Positions 24,441 through 35,235 of a stretch of 64,000 bases of DNA are shown here, one piece after another; within the stretch, counting starts at the first letter, position 1, and each line of letters starts with the position of its first letter. The notes below the pieces were generated by a model, which saw only the letters and a program-made list of their open reading frames with translations, searched no databases and had not been told where the DNA came from. The stretch comes from Gnetum montanum. Lineage: Eukaryota; Streptophyta; Gnetopsida; Gnetales; Gnetaceae. Where the stretch lies: NCBI GenBank assembly GCA_015680685.1, contig MNCI01026620.1:1-64000 (forward strand). The letters run 5' to 3'. Position numbers and translations under genes: made by a program.

Positions 24441-25216
24441 AGAGTTCAACGCACATGGTTATGTTAACACATGCCATCACTGACTAGATTAAGGAGGGCC
24501 ACCTTCCCAAGAAATTCTCTGACTCTAGAAGCCCTTTAATCTATCTCCAAGTCACTAGGAATGAACCATGTAAAGATCTTCTGAACTCAAGTTCCAGAGT
24601 CAACTTAATATCACAAGAGATGTATAAAGCTTAGAACTTGCCTCCACTAAAGAAGAGTAATATTAGCTTAGAGCTAGCTAACTAGTCCATCACTGTTCCC
24701 TTGGGACTGGTGGAGAACATCATTGCACTGTGTGTGGGTGGTCATACCCAGTTGATTTCCTAGTGATACAAGTAAACAATGACAAAAGGGACTTCCCAAT
24801 GATAATGGGAAGGGCATGGCTAAGTACCATAAATGCATGCCTAGGAATCCACAATCTTTCCCTGTAAATATCTAAGGAAAATACTTTTGGGAAGATCGAG
24901 AAGAAGAAAGTTTCATGCATCACATACAGTGATACAGGGTGTGATTGCGTACAAGAATGTTCAACAATACTTGCATGCAGCTGGTGTGCCCAAGAAATTA
25001 ACATACAAAAGTGCCTATATGTAGTAACCACACAACAAGAAGACACCCAGTGGTTGATAGCTAATCAAGAGAGTAACTCACCAATGTGCATGGAACTAAC
25101 TAGGGGAACAACTTGCATCCACATCGAAAGCATAGCTGCACTGGAGTAAGAGTGTCGTCAACTTCCAACCCTTAACTTGAAAACATCAATAGAGTTCGAA
25201 ATTCCTAAAAATTTCA
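24441..25216 (+). pseudogene. Element B protease remnant and pre-RT linker
   Basis: The block matching A and D protease starts at about 24456. The active-site motif reads LLNSSSRVNLIS (about 24577-24612), so the catalytic Asp is Asn. The body of the domain follows to about 24900, and the linker that precedes RT runs to 25216. There the sequence jumps to the end of integrase. Stops are frequent. Confidence 0.75.
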
Positions 25217-25360
25217 AACAAGCACTTTGATAAAAGATTACTAGTTAATGTGCAACAAACTAAACCTTACCATGAATCTAGAATAGTAAATGCACATAAC
25301 ACATCGAAGAAAGGACGACCTCACTCAATATTTCAGATCTTCCCTTCCAACTTAGTCATG
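25217..25360 (+). pseudogene. Element B integrase C-terminal stub after an internal pol deletion
   Basis: At about 25217-25231 the linker text that matches D at about 35270 joins text matching D at about 38045 (LLVNVQQTKP). About 2.8 kb covering RT, RNase H and most of integrase is therefore absent compared with D. Short CAAG/TTGA overlaps at the junction suggest an end-joining or template-switch deletion. B cannot encode its own replication enzymes. Confidence 0.85.
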
Positions 25361-27256
25361 GGGGACATGGTCATCCATGCTAATCAAAAAAGGCCCTCAG
25401 TTCCTTTTTTAGTTTTTGTTTTACATATTTTTGTTTTACAAATTTCTTTAACTTTTCTTATTTTTGTTTTACAACATCATTCATACTTTTTCGTTTATTT
25501 GTGTGTTTATTTATTTTGTTAAGGTTTGTCACCTAATAAGTGCTCCTGATGATGGTATGAACTGTATTCCATTGATTGCTAATGTTTGGATTTTACCTTT
25601 GAGTTATAATGTTGATACTAACGTATGGTTCTTTTGATATAACAAGTAATGAGTCCATGTCATCCATGCATCCATGAATTTCTATGGTCTCTCTTTGCCT
25701 GGAACTGTACAGTCCCTTTCTTTCAATAATAAGAACTATCAACGAATTGGTGACTCGGCATTTCTCAAACTAAGGAAGGACTCAAGGATTGAAAAGGGTG
25801 TGACTTCAAAGGGATTTGATGCATTTGTGCTGGTCATTCTCTTAGGTGTTTGGATGTTTTCTCTTGGGTTTTCCTTACCATTCTGATGCTGCTCCATTAT
25901 TGGGAAGCTGAGCTAATAAAAATAATAAGTCTTTGCATGGTGTGGTTCTTATGAAAAAAAATAGTGAAGAGTGAAAAGTGAGAATTCAGAGCACACCCCT
26001 TAGACGAAATAATCATCTGGGCTAAAAGCACTGGTTATGGAACTAAACAAACATGTTCTCTTTAACTAAGGCCCTTTCTCGCTTCCTCCTTTCTCCTTTC
26101 TCATTTTCTTGGAATAGTGGTGACTTGTTGGCGGAAGTATTCTCGTTACTTTAGGGGGATGGATTGGCCAAATGTATTAATGCGAAGTCACTAGATGTGG
26201 ATAGTTTGAGCTGGATTTGGAATGAGATTTACTAAGTCACATTAACCATTAATACACAAGGGGCTGTACACCACCTTGTTCTTAAGACTCCATTCCATTC
26301 TCTTCTTTCCATCATTCTTTCCCCATTTTCCACCTCATTGCTAGTTGTATCAATAGTCCACATTTTGGTTGATGCATTGTTTTCTTTTTCATAAATTCTT
26401 GTTGTTAAGACTTTAACTCTTACTTCCAAATGACATTTCTAGAGCCTATGGACTCTTTGATTGTGGAATTATCAAGGCATTAAGAGCATGAGCCTACTTT
26501 GGGAAGGACCCACTGGCATTCCTATTTGGTGCATTAGTTAATTTCTTTCCCTTAAACATTTCTGCAATCAACTTTTATTTTGTTCATTTCCATCCCTAAC
26601 ATCCATTTTATCGGCGTTGCTATTGTTTATTTTTCTCCATCTTTCTTATTCCTTATCTTTTTTCATTCTCTCACTACCGGAGGTTCGTTCTTAGTCATGG
26701 GGATCCTAGTCCAACTTTTTTGATTTTCTCTTAACCCCTACACCCTGGGTAGTCACCAATATTATATCTCTAAAATCCGCATTACCCATATCACAACTCA
26801 ATCAATGGACCTTACACCGAGGCAAGGTATCAAGTGCATTGTGATTCATATACCCTTGCTAATATAAGATTTTGTTTTGTGTGCAGATGGCAATCATAAA
26901 ACAATAGATTGGATATGAAGGGAACACTTAGAATGGATTGGTGTTGGAGTGGTTATGCAAGGAATAAGATCGATGGCATGGTTATGGATGGAAAATGGAA
27001 GGCGTAATCTTGGTGTCAGCAGCAACAAACTTCTTTCTTTCTTTCTTTCTCTCTCTCTCTCTTCTCCCAACTACCAAATAATGCTAGATGTCAAATGTGT
27101 ATAGTGTTCATTCTTGTTGTCATGAACACTAATATTGTCATGTGTTGTAATGATGATCTATTCACATGTCACCCCATTCACCATTAGTGTCATTCAAGTC
27201 AATAATCTCATACCTTCCCAATATTTTGTAAGGAACTCAAAGATGAGTTTTTATTC
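25361..27256 (+). other. 3' region of element B
   Basis: This 1.9-kb stretch between pol and the polypurine tract matches the same region of element D (38146-40082) in blocks such as TCTTTGCATGGTGTGGTTC and GGTTCGTTCTTAGTCATGGG. Athila elements may carry an envelope-like frame here. Only a short open frame, 25674-25886, is present, ending in a hydrophobic stretch. A (CTTT)n/(CT)n simple repeat is at 27030-27065. Confidence 0.65.
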
Positions 27257-27269
27257 AGTCATGGGGGTA
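27257..27269 (+). other. Element B polypurine tract
   Basis: AGTCATGGGGGTA precedes the 3' LTR directly. The same word precedes the LTRs of D (40083-40094) and, reversed, E (52760-52772). Confidence 0.8.
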
Positions 27270-28047
27270 TGATGAGCCACAATATCGCATATGCGATATC
27301 GTGGCCCACCACAATGTCTATAAATAAGAGGTAGCTTTCCCTGTTTTAGGCACTTAGATTTAGATCCTTAGCCAAACTCTTGCAGTTTTACCATTCCAGA
27401 GTTAGAATAATTTCCATGTGCTCACAGTAGGAGTCTTAAAGTGAACAGACCTTTATTCAAGAAAATTTTACCTAAGCACACATTTGTGTACAACAATAAA
27501 GAGGAACTTTCTGATAAACCTTGTAGCATGTGGACTAAGCTAAATAGGAACTAATTATTGTTAAATGTTTAAATGCTTTCCTAGATAATTAATCTCTCTC
27601 AACCCTTAACTCTCCTAGTTAAGTGCACTTAGTACGAATGCTTCGAGCACATGTGTAATGCTTGGAAACCTACTAACGAGTAGCATTTGGTAATCCCAGT
27701 AGCATTGCACTGGTTCAAGTTGTGTGCGGCAAGTGGGAATGAATACTAGTGCTAGGAAAATTAGAACTTAGTTAGTGAATAGTTAATGAAAGTTAGTCAC
27801 TTAGTTCTCTTCACCTTCCCTTATTAGCATAAGACATTAAAAAGATTAAAGATATAACAATGATATACCTCAAGCTTACTTAACCATACAACCATGACAA
27901 TACAAGTAAGTTTGGGAAGACAGTAATTGATTAACCTTAAGTGTTCCATTAAGGCGCATAAGCACTTATTCCTTGGAGTTCAACCAGATCACACATGAGA
28001 CACTCGTATTTATATGGTTGAGTGTAGGGGTACCTCACCACTCATCA
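27270..28047 (+). mobile_element. Element B 3' LTR
   Basis: The LTR is 778 bp, TGATGAG to CTCATCA, TATA box at 27319-27326. It keeps a near-perfect 26-bp palindrome at 27278-27303 built on CGATATCG/GCATATGC, which the 5' LTR has lost. Confidence 0.92.
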
Positions 28048-28052
28048 TACAG

Positions 28053-28404
28053 TTACCAAACGCTAGTCATTACTAGGTTACCAAGTGTTCCACACATGCT
28101 CGAAGTGGTCGTGTTAAGTGTGATACTTCATTGATAATCAATAATTCATAAATCTATTGAACTAATATTAATTTAACTCCTGAAAGCATCAAATAATGGT
28201 AAATAATATTAAATACAATAATTAAACTATTCTGAATGTTGCAAGGTTTATCACAAAGTTCATCTTTATTTCTAGACACAAGGTGTGCTTAGGTACACAA
28301 TGCTCAAATAAAGATCCGTTCACTTTATGACTCCTACTGCAAGCACTCAGAAATAATTCTAACTCTAGAATAGAAAAACTACAAGAGTTCGGCTAAGGAC
28401 TGAA
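28053..28404 (-). mobile_element. Element A 5' LTR, second segment, truncated
   Basis: This continues the LTR broken at 6311. It aligns with 31330-31680 (an inverted LTR of D) and stops at about 28404, some 130-170 bases before the expected LTR start (a CTCATCA on the plus strand). At 28404 it joins the 3' region of element E' across a short AAAATT overlap, so the LTR head was lost with the left end of E'. Confidence 0.85.
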
Positions 28405-29124
28405 AATTTGCAAAGGTCTTCAAGAATTTGATAAAGATGATTCTTCTTATTGTGGCTAGTGGTGGTAGACTTCCAACCTAGATTGTTATGTTGATGCTTC
28501 TCTAGTTATGTGGAACATTCTTGAAGGATGGATTGAAATTTCTTCTCATCATCCCATGGATCTAGTAAACATGTGATGCTTGAGCTGCTATCTTGTATGT
28601 GCTATGATTTTTCCATGGGCATATCCTCTATTATCCCTCGGGTTCATTTCCATGCCTAGCAAAAGGCCTTCTTCCTTTGGCATTTCTTTCAACATCACCT
28701 ATAGTCACCAAAGGATCAACATTAGTTTTGGTAAATTTTCCTTAATAATTAACCCCTTTCAGATCCCTTCATTTTCATTTAAGCACAAGGTGATGATAGC
28801 ATACTATGTCCAAGGCTTATGAGGTAACTAAAATCATCAAGCTATTCACATTATTTTGATCAATTATTATTAGTTACCATGATGTTCAAAACTAGGATGT
28901 TAGAAAAATTTCAAAGTGGACATCCCTAGTCCCCATGACTAATAAGCATAACTCTAGAAGCACACAAGTTTTTGAACAATTGAAACCAAAGGTTTGATTC
29001 AGAATATGGCCAAGAAATATTGAACTTGAAGTATATTTTAACAAAAAAGTAGGAAAAAGTAAAAAAGTAATTGAAAGTGATGAGAAGTAGTTCCAAATTT
29101 ATGCATAAATTCAAAGAAACTGTT
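28405..29124 (-). mobile_element. Element E' (gag-only Athila-like), 3' region, left end missing
   Basis: This matches 52965-53690 of element E base by base apart from scattered differences. It holds no pol domain. The 3' LTR of E' should lie to the left but is absent. The short frames in this stretch are not conserved enough to call a gene. Confidence 0.8.
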
Positions 29125-29931
29125 TGATGAACTACGATATCACGTCCATGATATCGGATCAACCATGCGATGTTGGATACTCGATATTATAGCTTGCCTC
29201 CTTGCTTATAAATAAGAGGTGATGCCCTTGGTTTTCACGTTAGAATTTAGTGCCTTAGCCAAACTCTTGCCATTTTTTCCTTCCAAAGTTAGAATTATTT
29301 TAGTGTGCCCGCAGTAGGAGTCATAGAGTGAACAGATCTTTATGCAAGCATTGTGTACCTAAGCTTACTTTTTGTAAAACAATAAAGACAAACTTTATGA
29401 TAAACTTTGCAACATACAGAATAGATTAATTAGTGTTAATTATTCTTTAATGCTTTCTTTGCTAATTAATGATTTCTCTCACCCTATAACTCTTTTAGTT
29501 AAATACACTTAATACGACTGCTTTGAGCATGCATGTAGCACTTGGTAACCTAGTAACAATTAGCGTTTGGTAATCCCAGTAGCATTGCACTGGTTTAGGA
29601 TGTGTATGGCAAGTGGGAATAGATACTAGTGTTAGGAGTAATTAGAACTTAGTTAATGAGTAGTTAAATTAGATTAGTTACTTTGTTATCTCTCTCTGCC
29701 CTCCTTACTAGCACAGGATATAAAACACATAAAATCCATAAAAATCATATACCTCAAGCTTACCTAACCATACAACTATGACATACAAGTAAGTTTGGGA
29801 AGACAATGATTAACCAACCTATCATCATTCCACAAAGGCACATAGGCACTTAGTCCTTGGAATTTGACCAGATCATGTGTGAAACACTCGTATTCGTATG
29901 GTTGAGTGTAGGGGTACCTCACCGCTCATCA
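29125..29931 (+). mobile_element. Solo LTR (B-like) inside element E'
   Basis: The LTR is 807 bp from TGATGAAC to CTCATCA with a TATA box at about 29211. Flanks CTGTT (29120-29124) and CTATC (29932-29936) are a decayed target duplication. The unoccupied site in element E reads CTACC. Element E lacks this LTR, so it arrived after the duplication that made E and E'. No internal sequence remains, which is typical of LTR-LTR recombination. Confidence 0.9.
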
Positions 29932-30110
29932 CTATCATTGATGTTCTAGAAGATGTGAAAGTTAGTTCAAAGTCATGATTAACAAAAGTTCAAACTATCA
30001 TTGATGTTCTAGAATATGTGAAAGTTAGTTCAAAGTCATGATTAACAAAAGTTCAAACTATCATTGATGTTCTAGAAGATGTGAAGGATAAGAGGTGTGA
30101 GGTGGTGATC
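29932..30110. repeat. 63-bp tandem repeat in element E'
   Basis: Units start at 29932, 29995 and 30058 (period 63), each with CTATCATTGATGTTCTAGAA. Two full units are nearly identical, the third is partial. Element E has one full and one partial unit at about 53678-53775. Confidence 0.92.
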
Positions 30111-30972
30111 CTTCAGAAGATGTTGAGCTATGATGATATTTAGGAAAGTGATAGCATCAATTTGAAGTAGAGGACATGGAACTAGTTCAAGAAATAGGCT
30201 GTTAAACATAATATCCATACGATTTTGGCTAGTAGTAAGGGTAGGGCTAGCTTGGTGATGGCTTCCCCCACAACTGTGGGTTTTGCCACTGCCTTGATGA
30301 TGGTGTTGAGGCTAGTAATAAGTCTCCCAAGGATAGTACGATTGGTTGTAGGAATATCTATGATTACCTTCTAAGAAAGGTAAGTTTCTAGGCATTTGCT
30401 TTTGTACAAACTTGGGATTCAATGCAAAAGCCCAATACTCATGTACATGTAACATGATTGGGCATAGCCCTTTGGATGATTATATAGGCAAATGTCACAT
30501 CTATCATCTTCTTATGTGGTTGAGTCTATAGCCTCTTCTTATATAGCCATTCTCCCTATTTACTGATAAGCGTTCCTAGCTATATCTTGGTTCTTCATCC
30601 TCTATTTATTGTGTTCACCTAATTCATTTTGTGTTACCTTCTCCTCTACATTTTCTACAAAAGTTGTAGCTTTTTCATTTATTCACTATGACATCCTATC
30701 GAGCCTTGCCTAGAGTTCAACAAGAGATTAGTGTAGTGGCAAGGTTTTTTGTGAAATCATCTCATCAAGAGCTATCCCTTTTTCCTTTTTATAGATATGA
30801 ACCTTCTTATTTTTAAGGGTTGGGCCCCAGTGATATTTCTCAACATTCTTCCATTTATATAACTCTCCTTCTTCTTTTACCACATGCTTGATTAGCTCTT
30901 GAATCTAATGGGTTTGTAGCTCATACAATTGACCTGGAGCATACATCCCAAGGATCTCCCTCATTTCATTAT
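30111..30972 (-). pseudogene. Element E' gag, 3' part
   Basis: This is the minus-strand gag tail, matching 53776-54637 of element E. It includes the Gly/Tyr-rich tail and the knuckle region (around 30480, Cys partly lost). It is cut at 30972 by element D with the target duplication ATTAT (30968-30972) and resumes at 40972. Stops and frameshifts are frequent. Confidence 0.75.
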
Positions 30973-31810
30973 TGATGAGCAACAAGGTACCCCTACGCCC
31001 AACCATACGAATACAAGCATTCTTGCTCGATCCAATCAAACTCCAAGGATTAAGTGCTTATGCACCTACACAAAACAAGGATGAGTTATGCAGTAATTGT
31101 CTTCCCAAGCTTACTTGTAAGCCACAATTATATGGTTAAGTAAACTCAAGGTATATGATTTTAATGGTTTTAATATTTTCTATCTTAGTCTCCTAAGCAT
31201 GTGCAATGAAAATATTTAATTAACTAATGGATTTTTATGACTCTAATGTGAATCAAATCCTAACACCAGCATCTGTTCCCACTCTTTGGAAACATCCTGA
31301 ACCAATGTAACACTGCTAGGATTACCAAATACTCACTGTTACTGGGTTACCAAGTGTTCCATGTATGCTCGAAGTGGTCATGCTGAGTGTGCTAATTTGT
31401 TGATAATTGATAATTAATAATTTGATAGAAATAACATTAATTAACTAACAAAAGTAACAAATAATAGTAAATAACATTTAATGTAATAATCAAGCTATTC
31501 CGAATGTTGCAAGGTTTATCACAAAGTTGGTCTTTATTTCCAAACACAAGGTGTGCTCAAGTACATAATGCTCGAATAAAGATCCGTTCACTCTATGACT
31601 CCTACTATGGGTACTCAAAAATAATTGTAACTTTGGAATAGAAAAAACTACAATAGTTTGGCTAAAGGACTAAAAAATTACCCTTGTCTCTTATTTATAG
31701 CCAATGAGACAAACTCTGACATCGTGTGTCTGATATTGAGGATCCAATGCCGATATCACATATCTAATATTGTAGATCTAATATCGGATCACTTATTTGG
31801 TGACTCATCA
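30973..31810 (-). mobile_element. Inverted complete LTR at the left end of element D
   Basis: The LTR is 838 bp. On the minus strand it begins TGATGAGTCACCAAATAAG at 31810 and ends CTCATCA at 30973. It belongs to the same subfamily as the right LTR of D. It sits directly against the left target duplication, where a direct LTR is expected. Confidence 0.9.
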
Positions 31811-32148
31811 GAAGTAACGACTAGCGTTTGGTAACCCCAATGGTGTTACACTAGTTCAAGATGTGTCCGGAGAGTGGGAATGGATGCTGGTGTTAGAATT
31901 TGATTCAAATTAGAGTTATAAAAACCCATTAGTTAATTAAATATTTTCATTGCACACACTTAGGAGACTAAGATAGAAAATATAAAAAACATAAAAATCA
32001 TATACCTCGATTTTACTTAACCATACAATTGTGCCTTACAAGTAAGCTTGGGAAGACAACGACTGCATAACTCATCCTTGTTCTATGTAGATGCATAAGC
32101 ACTTAATCCTTGAAGTTTGACTAGATCACGTGTGAATGCTTGTATTCA
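31811..32148 (+). mobile_element. Truncated direct 5' LTR of element D
   Basis: Starts abruptly mid-LTR with GAAGTAACGACTAGCGTTTGG, matching 40598 onward of the right LTR. It runs to an N at 32149, about 36 bases short of the LTR end. Confidence 0.85.
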
Positions 32149-32149
32149 N
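32149..32149. other. Single ambiguous base (N) where LTR end, primer site and leader are missing
   Basis: Compared with elements B and H, about 290 bases (the end of the LTR, the primer-binding site and the gag leader) are missing at this N. A collapsed assembly gap is likely. Confidence 0.75.
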
Positions 32150-34391
32150 CGCCAGTGTCCCAATAATTTTGCATGGTATACGCTCATCCTAATGAGTATA
32201 TATCAGACTTTACCTTTATCCTCCACTAGGATGAACAACTATTATGGCATGGTTTAGAAGGTAAGATAGTGCTATCTCACATTAATTAGTATGCAACACT
32301 TAAATTCAGAGTACGTTGTGCATGAACAAGATTTGAGAGATTATCAACCCATGGAGGGACAATGCCAAAGGGATGTACAATAGGAAATACATTAAGAATC
32401 CATGAAGGGGAAGTGGTCTCAGGATGTCCCATATGTCCTAAGTGAAAACGAGGGTGGTGAACCTGTCTCAGTAGGTTTTTCACAAAACAATGTTCCTCTT
32501 GTTGACTTCGATCAAGGAGTTGTGTATCAGAGTCTTCACTCAACTATTCATAACCCAGGTTCTGGTACCAATGGACACAAAGGATCTAAAAAAGGAACAC
32601 AAACACATGACAATGATAGACATCACAATTGTAACCACAATCAAGGCTGCAACCATCGAAGAGAAAGTGACAAGTGTCATCATGGTGCCAGTCCTCCTTC
32701 CTCTTCACCTTCATCATCTTCTTCCTCCTCTTCTTCAGGATCTAAATGTAGTCACAAAGGGAAAGACCATGAGGACAATGGTAAGCAAAATAGAAGTCAT
32801 CAATAAAATAATAGAGAAAGAGGACGAGGGCATTCTAGAGAGACACATCACAAAAGAAGGGAGAGTAGGGAATAGCATAGGCATCATAGACGTCATAGAC
32901 AGCATGATCACGATGAACCCCTACTCGTCACTTGAAGTATGTTAAATATAACAGATGCCATTAGGATCCCAACAAGGCACCAGAATGATAGTAGGATCAA
33001 AAGACTAGACATGAATAACATCCCACGATTTGAAGGGGGATACAATGTTGATCCTCAAAACCATTTACAAGCATTCCATGATGCATGTGCCTTATAGAAT
33101 ATAGAAAATGAGTGGCAAAAGCTAAAGTTATTTCCATGGACATTGATCAAGGAAGTAGAAAGATGGTATCAGTTCTTAGAACTAGAATCGATTCGTTAAT
33201 GGAGTACCATGTTGGACCTATTCAACAATAAGTATCAAACATACTCCCAAGTGTCCAACCTGCGTAAACAAATCCAAGGATGAAAATAAGGAGGACACAA
33301 ACCCTTGGATGCTACCATGGGCCGATATTATTCATTGTTACATCATTGCCCTAGTAATGGTTACTCACAAAAGGAACAACTACGCCATCTCGTAGGTGGG
33401 CTTAGGTATGAAATGCAAAGAACCCTTGGGACTTATGCCCAAGGAAGGCTATTTGAGCTCAGAGCCCATCAAATACAAAGATTTTTGGAGTAAGTTATCA
33501 AGGAGGAAGGTGAGTTGAGGAAAAGAGAAAGTGCGGAGTACAATAGAGATCCTTCCCTCCGCAAGAAGGATATTAGATTTTACGAAGATGAAGAAGAGTC
33601 ACCACTTGAAGAGATGGTTAATAGAAAGACTTTTCCCATTCAAAAATTTGCATCAGAGGTATTGGCAAAGGTGGATCAAATTTGGAACTCTCTAGATGAC
33701 AAATTTTAAACTATCCAAAAAATATCAAAGGAGTCTAGAGAACTAAGTAGTGATTGAGAGAAAAGGAAACAGAAAGAAGCTGAGTATGCACGAAACAAGG
33801 GTAAGGGCAAGGTTTCCATCATTGAGGAGGTTGTGGATTCGAACACAGAATGTGAGATTTTCCAATATAACCATCCTAAGGGATGTTTCCCAGTAGTCTC
33901 ACATTTGCAAGAGTCTAGGGTGTATGCGCTAAACCCATGATTAAATAGATAAAAAATGCCTAGAAGGTTACCTTATCCTCAAGGTAATCCAAGGTAGTTC
34001 CACTAACCCTTGACATATTATCTGAGTGGAGCTACATCACAACCGAATGAATAGTATCAATAGTGGCAACATCCACAATCATAGGGAATGCCACTACCAT
34101 GCCAACAGTACTTTTATCATCAACCTGACCCATACGGGTATTATGTTCAGCAGCTGATCTCTCCACGTGACTCTACTAGTCACGATGCTCTTCAACCTCA
34201 CTACCAGACCCCCGAGTACTATAGAACTTCTTTTTTTAGGGGTGATTCTCCACATACACACTACCCTTCTCATCTGTCTACATCTCTTCCACCCTAAGCT
34301 CCATTACCTCCTACTCCAACTATGCAAGGCGAGCTTCCTACCCAGCCGCAACAACCTAACACTATAAGGGCTATCAATCTTCAACCTACTG
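32150..34391 (+). pseudogene. Element D gag (decayed, start missing)
   Basis: The text joins gag near the DFTFI block (about 32210) because the start is lost at the N. Open pieces at 32402-32806 and 32490-32945 lie in different frames. They contain a Ser-rich run (about 32693-32740) and a basic block. The core continues at 33000-33490, the acidic block at 33515-33709, and the knuckle region near 33850 (Cys partly lost). The Pro/Tyr/Gln-rich tail runs to about 34390. Confidence 0.8.
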
Positions 34392-35235
34392 TTGGTTCAG
34401 ACAACTGCACAAAGAAAATTAGCTAATTATCCAAATACCTCATCATCATTTGGATCCTCAAAGCTTCCTTCAAACCAAAAACCACACCTAATGCATACTA
34501 TCATGTTAACCCATGCCATCATTGATCGGATTAAAGCTGGCCATCTTCCTAGGAAATTTTTTGATCTTGGAAGTCCTCTTATTTATTTGCAAATCACTGG
34601 AAATGAGCCTTGTAAAGCTCTTTTGGATTCAAGTTTTGGTGTTAATTTTATCTTCTAGGAAATGTATAAAGCCTGGAACCTACCTCCACTAAAGAAGAGT
34701 AACATTCATTTAGAGTCATCACTATTCCATTGGGACTAATGGAGGACATTGTCACCATTGTTTGTGGGTGGTCATATCTAGCTGATTTCCTAGTGATCCA
34801 AGTCAACAACTATAAGGGGAACTTTTCAATCATAATGGGAATAGCATGGCTAAGTATGATTGATGCATGCCTAGGAATATGTGATCTCTCCCTAGAGATA
34901 TCAAAAGAAAATGCACTTGGGAAGATCAAGAAGAAGAAAGTTCCATGCATTGCATACAATGACACATGGTGCAATTACATGCAAAAGTACTGGGTTTTAC
35001 AATGATTAACTTTGCCTGCATGCAACCAATGTGCACAAGTATCTAACATACAAAGATGCCTGTATGCTGTAGACACAAGACAAGAAGGCACCTAGTGGCT
35101 GATAGCTGACCTAGAGAGAAATTCAACTTTATGCATGGAACCAACTGAGAGTTTGACTTATGCTTATATCGATAGCATAGATGCATTAGAGCAAGTCCAT
35201 TGCCAACTTCCAAATAATGACATCAAAAATATTAG
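34392..35235 (+). pseudogene. Element D protease and pre-RT linker
   Basis: The piece 34392-34658 ends with the active-site-like LLDSSFGVNFIF, which keeps Asp but has Ser-Ser where Leu-Gly or Ser-Gly is usual. The piece 34730-35005 carries the rest of the domain (ADFLVIQVNNYKG...). A stop or frameshift separates them. The linker holding the YIDSIDALEQV-like block ends at about 35235. Confidence 0.7.

Larger units (their letters stand above)
6312..28047 (+). mobile_element. Element B: Athila-like retrotransposon, nested in the LTR of A and hosting C
   Basis: Both LTRs (6312-7061 and 27270-28047) begin TGATGAG and end CTCATCA. Identical 5-bp target duplications TACAG flank the element (6307-6311, 28048-28052). 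The insertion splits element A's LTR, whose two parts rejoin in register. B itself carries element C in gag. Without C, B would be about 7 kb. It has gag, a protease remnant, an integrase tail and a long 3' region, while RT, RNase H and most of integrase are gone. Confidence 0.92.
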
